This document shows positions 33,521 to 37,249 of a stretch of DNA of 37,249 nt, piece after piece (position 1 is the stretch's first letter; every line of letters begins with the position of its first letter). This DNA is from Gemmatimonadota bacterium. GTDB lineage: Bacteria; Gemmatimonadota; Gemmatimonadetes; Longimicrobiales; Gaopeijiaceae. The stretch spans positions 1 to 37,249 of the forward strand of contig JAJDVT010000021.1 of NCBI GenBank assembly GCA_022826005.1, written 5' to 3'. The notes beneath the pieces are model-generated. The model was not told the origin of the DNA. It did not search any database and saw only the letters and a program-made list of their open reading frames with translations. The position numbers and the translations under genes were made by a program.

Positions 33521-34476
33521 CGGTGTCCATGACCGTGAGGCAGCTCTTCAGTGCCAGAGGGGAGGCGCTGAAGATGGAGTTGCTCACACCGCGGGTATCC
33601 CTGGAGGGCACGATCACCGATCCCGATCTGTCGACGCCGGGCCTGGCTCTTGGCGGCTATACGGCGCGGTTTCCGGGAGGCCGTGCACAGGTGTTCGGCA
33701 AGACCGAGATGAGCTATCTGGACACGCTGGATGCCGACGAGGTGCGGATGCGTCTGGACGCGTTGTTCGTGCACGAGATCCCAGCCGTTTTCGTGACGAG
33801 GGGGCAGGAGGCGCCGGCCGTGTTTCTGGAGGCGGCGGAGAACGCCGCCGTACCCGTCTTCGGGACGAGCATGGTCACGGGCGACTTCTTCCGGGCGCTG
33901 AAGCCCTACCTGGAGGACGAACTGGCCCCCGCGACCAGTGTGCACGGCTCTCTGGCGGACGTGTACGGCATCGGACTGCTCTTCACGGGTCCGAGCGGAA
34001 TAGGCAAGTCCGAGTGCGTCCTGAGCCTGGTGCAGCGGGGGCACCGGCTCGTTGCCGACGACCTGGTGCTCGTCTCGCGGAGAGGCAACGACGTGCTCAT
34101 GGGAAGGGCCCACGAGCTGCAGGACTTCCACATGGAGATCCGGGGGATCGGGATCATCGACATCGCGTCGATGTTCGGGACCCGGGCGACGCGGCAACGC
34201 AAGCGGATCGAGATCATCGTCGACCTGCAGACATGGGACGACTCGCGCGACTACGACCGTACGGGCTTCGACCGCGAGTTCACGAGCATTCTCGGGGTCC
34301 GGATCCCGCGGCTGATCATCCCGCTGAATCCGGGGAAGAACCTGACGGTCATCAGCGAGGTGATCGCCATGAACCAGCTCCTGGCGTATGGTGGAGTCCA
34401 TGCGCCCACCCGCTTCGCCGAAGGGCTGCACCGAGCCATGAATCCCCGTGAATCGCTGATCGAGGACTATGAGTGA
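33517..34476 (+). CDS. hprK: HPr kinase/phosphorylase
   Basis: The 319-residue protein has an N-terminal HprK domain (1-130) and a C-terminal kinase domain. The latter has the conserved 'VHGSLADVYGIGLLFTGPSG', Walker A 'GPSGIGKSE' (158-166), 'ADDLVLV' and the family signature 'MEIRGIGIIDIASMFG'. It phosphorylates and dephosphorylates the regulatory serine of HPr. The GTG at 33517 overlaps the hpf stop by 4 bp; an ATG at 33529 is possible. It overlaps the EIIA gene by 8 bp. Its target HPr, encoded two genes on, keeps the serine (Ser47). Confidence 0.93.
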   Translation: MTVSMTVRQLFSARGEALKMELLTPRVSLEGTITDPDLSTPGLALGGYTARFPGGRAQVFGKTEMSYLDTLDADEVRMRLDALFVHEIPAVFVTRGQEAPAVFLEAAENAAVPVFGTSMVTGDFFRALKPYLEDELAPATSVHGSLADVYGIGLLFTGPSGIGKSECVLSLVQRGHRLVADDLVLVSRRGNDVLMGRAHELQDFHMEIRGIGIIDIASMFGTRATRQRKRIEIIVDLQTWDDSRDYDRTGFDREFTSILGVRIPRLIIPLNPGKNLTVISEVIAMNQLLAYGGVHAPTRFAEGLHRAMNPRESLIEDYE

Positions 34477-34870
34477 CGCACCCGCGCGGGGCGTGGTAGT
34501 CGCCCACGGCGGGCTCGCCGAGGGACTCGTGGACGCGGTCCGGCAGATCGCGGGCGTCACCAGCGAAGAGCTGGTCGGCGTGCCGAACCGCGGACTCGGC
34601 TGCGAGGAACTGTGCGCCCGTACACGCGACGCGCTGGCACCCGCACGCAACGTGATCTTCACGGACCTGCCGAGCGGCAGCTGCCACCTTGCGGCCATGA
34701 TCGTCGTAAGGGAACTGCCGGCGATACCGGTGATCACCGGGGTGAATCTTCCCATGCTGCTCGACTTCGTCTTCAACCGCGGGCTCCATTTCGACGAACT
34801 GGTGCCGCGGCTGGCCGAAAAGGCGCGGGGTGCCATCGGCGGCAACCGCCACTCCCTGCCGCAACCATGA
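34469..34870 (+). CDS. PTS EIIA component, mannose family
   Basis: The 133-residue protein has the mannose-type EIIA fold start 'RGVVVAHGGLAEGLVDAV' with the phosphoacceptor His13, followed by 'NVIFTDLPSGSCHLAAMIV' and 'IPVITGVNLPMLLDFVF'. It would accept phosphate from HPr. No EIIB, EIIC or EIID is encoded nearby, so sugar transport cannot be its visible task; a regulatory role is more likely. The ATG lies 8 bp inside hprK and the stop overlaps HPr by 4 bp. Confidence 0.9.
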   Translation: MSDAPARGVVVAHGGLAEGLVDAVRQIAGVTSEELVGVPNRGLGCEELCARTRDALAPARNVIFTDLPSGSCHLAAMIVVRELPAIPVITGVNLPMLLDFVFNRGLHFDELVPRLAEKARGAIGGNRHSLPQP

Positions 34871-35133
34871 CCCGCACCCTCACGGTCCAGGTGCCCAATG
34901 CGCAAGGAATGCACGCGAGGCCGTCAGCGGAGTTCGTGAAGCTGGCCAGCGGCTTCTCCGCTTCGATCCTGGTGGCAAAAAACGACCTCGAGGTCAACGC
35001 GAAGTCGATCATGGGGGTGCTGATGCTGGCCGCCGAGCAGGGAAGCGCCCTCACCATCCGGGCCGAGGGCGACGACGCCGACCGGGCCGTGGAAGCGTTG
35101 GCGCGACTGGTGAGATGCGGTTTTGATGAGTAA
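34867..35133 (+). CDS. ptsH: Phosphocarrier protein HPr
   Basis: The 88-residue protein has 'VPNAQGMHARPSAEFVKLAS' with the EI-phosphorylated His16, and 'VNAKSIMGVLML' with the HprK-phosphorylated Ser47. Both sites are intact, so the protein can carry phosphate from EI to EIIA and can also be switched by HprK. The ATGA overlap with the EIIA gene and the 8-bp overlap with ptsI show tight coupling. Confidence 0.94.
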   Translation: MTRTLTVQVPNAQGMHARPSAEFVKLASGFSASILVAKNDLEVNAKSIMGVLMLAAEQGSALTIRAEGDDADRAVEALARLVRCGFDE

Positions 35134-36904
35134 CCACGGACCGGTTCACCTGGAGGGGTTCCCGGCCTCCGACGGGATCGCCCTGGGGCGGGTGCGACGT
35201 GTGGACTGGCGGGTGCCGGAAGCGCCGCGGGTGACGGTGCGCCGCCGGGACCGCCACCGGGAACTCGAGCGGTTCCAGGAGGCCCTGCGGCGGGCGCGCA
35301 CGGAACTGGAAGAGATCAAGCGGCGCACCGAAGCGCTTCTCGGCCCCGTGGAGGCCCGCATCTTCGATCCCCAGATCCTCATGCTGGAAGACCCCGAGGT
35401 CGTCGAGGGCACGAACCGGTACATCTCGGACAACCGGGTGACGGCCGCACGAGCCTTCGAATGGCGCATGCTGGAACTCTCGGAGCTCTGGGCGCGCACT
35501 TCACACACGATGGTTCTGGACCGGCTCAACGATCTGCATGACGTGAAGCTGCGGGTGCTTGGCCGTCTGCTCGGGCTGCCGAGCCCATGGGACATCGGCC
35601 GCGCGAGCGACGCCGTGATCGTGGCGCGCGAGCTCACGCCAAGCATCGTTGCGCGTATGGATCCGGAACGGGTTCGCGGACTTGCCACCGACGGGGGTTC
35701 ACGGGCCGCACACTGGGCGATCCTCGCGAGGTCCATGCAGATTCCGGCGGTGGTGGGGCTGGGAGAGGTCTTCGACCGGGCCCGGGAAGGGCAACGGATC
35801 ATCGTCGACGGGCGCTCGGGGCAGGTATTGATCGAGCCCGGCGGGCGCGATGCACAGCGGTTCGAACGTCGCCGCAACAGAATCAGCGGCTGGACGCGCC
35901 GCCCTCTCACGGGCGCGGAAGGGGAGAACGGGGCCGTCACGCTGGACGACGTGCCCGTCACGCTCAGAGCGAACCTTGACCTGCCCGGTGAGGCCGGGCG
36001 GGCCCGCGAGCTTGGTGCACAGGGTGTGGGGCTCTTCCGCACGGAATTTCTCGCGGTCGGCCGCCACGCGGTTCCCGGTGAGGAGGAGCAGTACCGGGCC
36101 TACAGGACCGTTGCCGGGACGTTTCCCTCCGACCCGGTTCTGATCCGGATCTTCGATCTGGGGGGCGACAAGTTCCCTCTCTTCCTGCGCATGCCGGCGG
36201 AGGGAAACCCGTTCCTCGGCAGGCGCGGAGTACGCGTGTGCCGCGACGAGCCCGGGCTGTTCCTGACACAGCTGCGCGCGATCCTGCGGGCGACCGTTCA
36301 CGGCGATGTGCGCATCATGGTTCCGCTGGTGAACACCACCGGAGAGATCGCGGCGTTCCGGGAACTGCTCGACGCCGCAAAGGAGCAGCTGCAGCGGGAG
36401 GGGGTGCCCTTCCGGGACGATGTCAAGGTCGGGGCGATGATCGAGACCCCTGGCGCCGCGCTGGCCGCGGCCGAACTGGCGGCTGCATCCGACTTCCTGT
36501 CGATCGGCACCAACGACCTGGTCCAGTACGCACTGGCGGTCGACCGCACCAACACCGGGCTCGCGCACCTCTTCGATCCGTTCCACCCGGCGGTACCCAG
36601 GCTCGTCTCCCTTGTTGCCGGGGCCGGCCGGTCGGCGGGGATCGAAGTAAGCGCCTGCGGGGAGCTGGCGGCACGGCCCGCCGGGGCGCTCCTTCTCATG
36701 GGATTGGGTGTGGAAGCCCTTTCAGTGGCGTGGCCGTCCCTTCCCGAAATCACGAATCTGATCCGTGGCTGCCGCATGCGCGACGTGCGCGAGGCCGCGG
36801 CCACGGCTAGGGCCGCCCCCGGAGGAACGGACGTGCGGCGGGCAGTGGAGGGGTTGCTCGCGGGACCGCCCGATCCTGGACTCTCCTCGCAGCCCGCGGA
36901 ATAA
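35126..36904 (+). CDS. ptsI: PTS enzyme I (phosphoenolpyruvate-protein phosphotransferase)
   Basis: The 592-residue protein has the EI N-terminal domain ('FPASDGIALGRVRRV'), HPr-binding helices ('EARIFDPQILMLEDPEV'), the phospho-histidine domain and the PEP-binding barrel ('LRANLDLPGEAGRARELGAQ', 'GVGLFRTEFL', 'SIGTNDLVQYALAVDRTN', 'VSACGELAARP'). The active His196 is in 'GGSRAAHWAILARS', where most EI proteins have GG-x-T-S-H-T/A-A-I; the Thr-Ser is replaced by Ala-Ala but the His is kept. It starts PEP-dependent phosphorylation of HPr. The ATG at 35126 is 8 bp inside ptsH. A copy of the dispersed repeat begins at its stop codon. Confidence 0.93.
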   Translation: MSNHGPVHLEGFPASDGIALGRVRRVDWRVPEAPRVTVRRRDRHRELERFQEALRRARTELEEIKRRTEALLGPVEARIFDPQILMLEDPEVVEGTNRYISDNRVTAARAFEWRMLELSELWARTSHTMVLDRLNDLHDVKLRVLGRLLGLPSPWDIGRASDAVIVARELTPSIVARMDPERVRGLATDGGSRAAHWAILARSMQIPAVVGLGEVFDRAREGQRIIVDGRSGQVLIEPGGRDAQRFERRRNRISGWTRRPLTGAEGENGAVTLDDVPVTLRANLDLPGEAGRARELGAQGVGLFRTEFLAVGRHAVPGEEEQYRAYRTVAGTFPSDPVLIRIFDLGGDKFPLFLRMPAEGNPFLGRRGVRVCRDEPGLFLTQLRAILRATVHGDVRIMVPLVNTTGEIAAFRELLDAAKEQLQREGVPFRDDVKVGAMIETPGAALAAAELAAASDFLSIGTNDLVQYALAVDRTNTGLAHLFDPFHPAVPRLVSLVAGAGRSAGIEVSACGELAARPAGALLLMGLGVEALSVAWPSLPEITNLIRGCRMRDVREAAATARAAPGGTDVRRAVEGLLAGPPDPGLSSQPAE

Positions 36905-37089
36905 GTCCCCGCTGCATTCGGGAGGCGATGCATCCGGACCGGACCGCGGTGCTCACGCAATCCCAAATATCAAGAAAACTTTACGAAGTGTCATGTTTAC
37001 TTTCCATTTGGAGGAATCCCGGAGCACCGCTCTGCGTTGCTCCTCAGCCCAATAGCGCTGCTGTTGGCCCCTCGTCGCGCCTTGCCAGC
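36902..37089 (+). repeat. Dispersed intergenic repeat, copy B (after ptsI)
   Basis: Second copy of the element at 31374-31558, starting at the ptsI stop codon. It contains TTACGAAGTGTCATGTT (36981-36997). A small hairpin, CCAATAGC-GCT-GCTGTTGG (37049-37067), is present with one G-U pair; in copy A the same stem has two mismatches. GGAGCA (37021) and TGCTCC (37038) could form another short stem. No reading frame in the shared blocks shows third-position bias. Confidence 0.8.
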
Positions 37090-37249
37090 CCGGCAGAGGC
37101 CGACAGTATCGCATCTCGTTGTGGTGGTTGTGGTTGCATGCGTGGCGGGGTCTGATTCCCTCTGGATGGTTCCCGCTACTTGTGGCTTCAGCCGTGCGTC
37201 CGGCGGCGGGCATCCAGTGCCTTCCTGAGTTGTCCCTCGTCGGCTCGCT
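37090..37249. other. Window end without a supported gene
   Basis: Nothing is firmly supported here. On the minus strand a 20-codon frame ending with TGA at 37190-37188 reads 'RADEGQLRKALDARRRTHG' and could be the C-terminus of a convergent gene that lies beyond the edge, but two other frames are open as well. Confidence 0.2.

Noticed and set aside
37049-37067. Repeat hairpin as a conserved structured RNA
   Set aside because: The 8-bp stem in copy B has two uncompensated mismatches in copy A, so there is no covariation support.
1-37249. tRNA, rRNA or CRISPR array
   Set aside because: No cloverleaf-like sequence with CCA-end features, no rRNA-like stretch and no regularly spaced identical repeats were seen by eye; a covariance-model scan could still find something small.

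Overview
The window is about 37 kb of very GC-rich bacterial chromosome with strongly GC-biased third codon positions, many GTG and TTG starts, and tightly overlapping operons. The gene content (TyrA, an AroA-Cmk fusion, S1, propionyl-CoA carboxylase with methylmalonyl-CoA mutase, and an HprK-EIIA-HPr-EI phosphotransferase chain, together with TonB-plug-like and TAT-exported proteins) suggests a Gram-negative heterotroph, most likely of the phylum Gemmatimonadota. That placement is an inference from gene content and order; no marker phylogeny was run.

Layout. 1-1950 is an accessory stretch. It holds the left end of an IS3-family element, then a two-gene unit of Cys-containing small proteins closed by two hairpins, then a single-span membrane protein. 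1951-4495 (+) encodes a secreted beta-lactamase-fold serine hydrolase and a YbdG-type mechanosensitive channel. 4470-8112 (-) encodes a TAT-exported class V aminotransferase-like protein, a fused CopC-CopD copper protein and a carboxypeptidase-regulatory/plug-like exported protein. From 8230 to the end everything is on the + strand. RNase Z, TyrA and AroA-Cmk come first, then rpsA from its own strong promoter. A periplasmic-binding-fold lipoprotein-like gene follows, coupled to pccB. Next are a double-PDZ protein, biotin carboxylase, BCCP and the mutase large subunit. FmdB-ArgS-PfkB-PurM leads into an envelope protein and ribD-ribE-ribBA-ribH. The last group is nusB, a glycosyltransferase, hpf, hprK, a mannose-type EIIA, HPr and enzyme I.

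How the genes work together. The carboxylase and mutase genes form most of the propionyl-CoA to succinyl-CoA route; the B12-binding mutase subunit and the epimerase are not here. The riboflavin block covers every step except GTP cyclohydrolase II, because the RibA half of RibBA has lost its zinc cysteines. The phosphotransferase genes form a chain without any membrane permease, which fits a regulatory role, and they sit beside a ribosome-hibernation factor.

Most notable signals. (1) An imperfect repeat of about 185 bp is present twice, after ribH and after ptsI. (2) Ribosomal protein S1 carries an acidic tail built from 14-residue tandem repeats. (3) RibBA has a degenerate RibA domain. (4) AroA and Cmk are fused through a short repeated linker with no internal start codon. 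(5) Four genes have a -10-like hexamer only 4-5 nt before the start codon, which suggests leaderless transcripts. I saw no tRNA, rRNA or CRISPR array.
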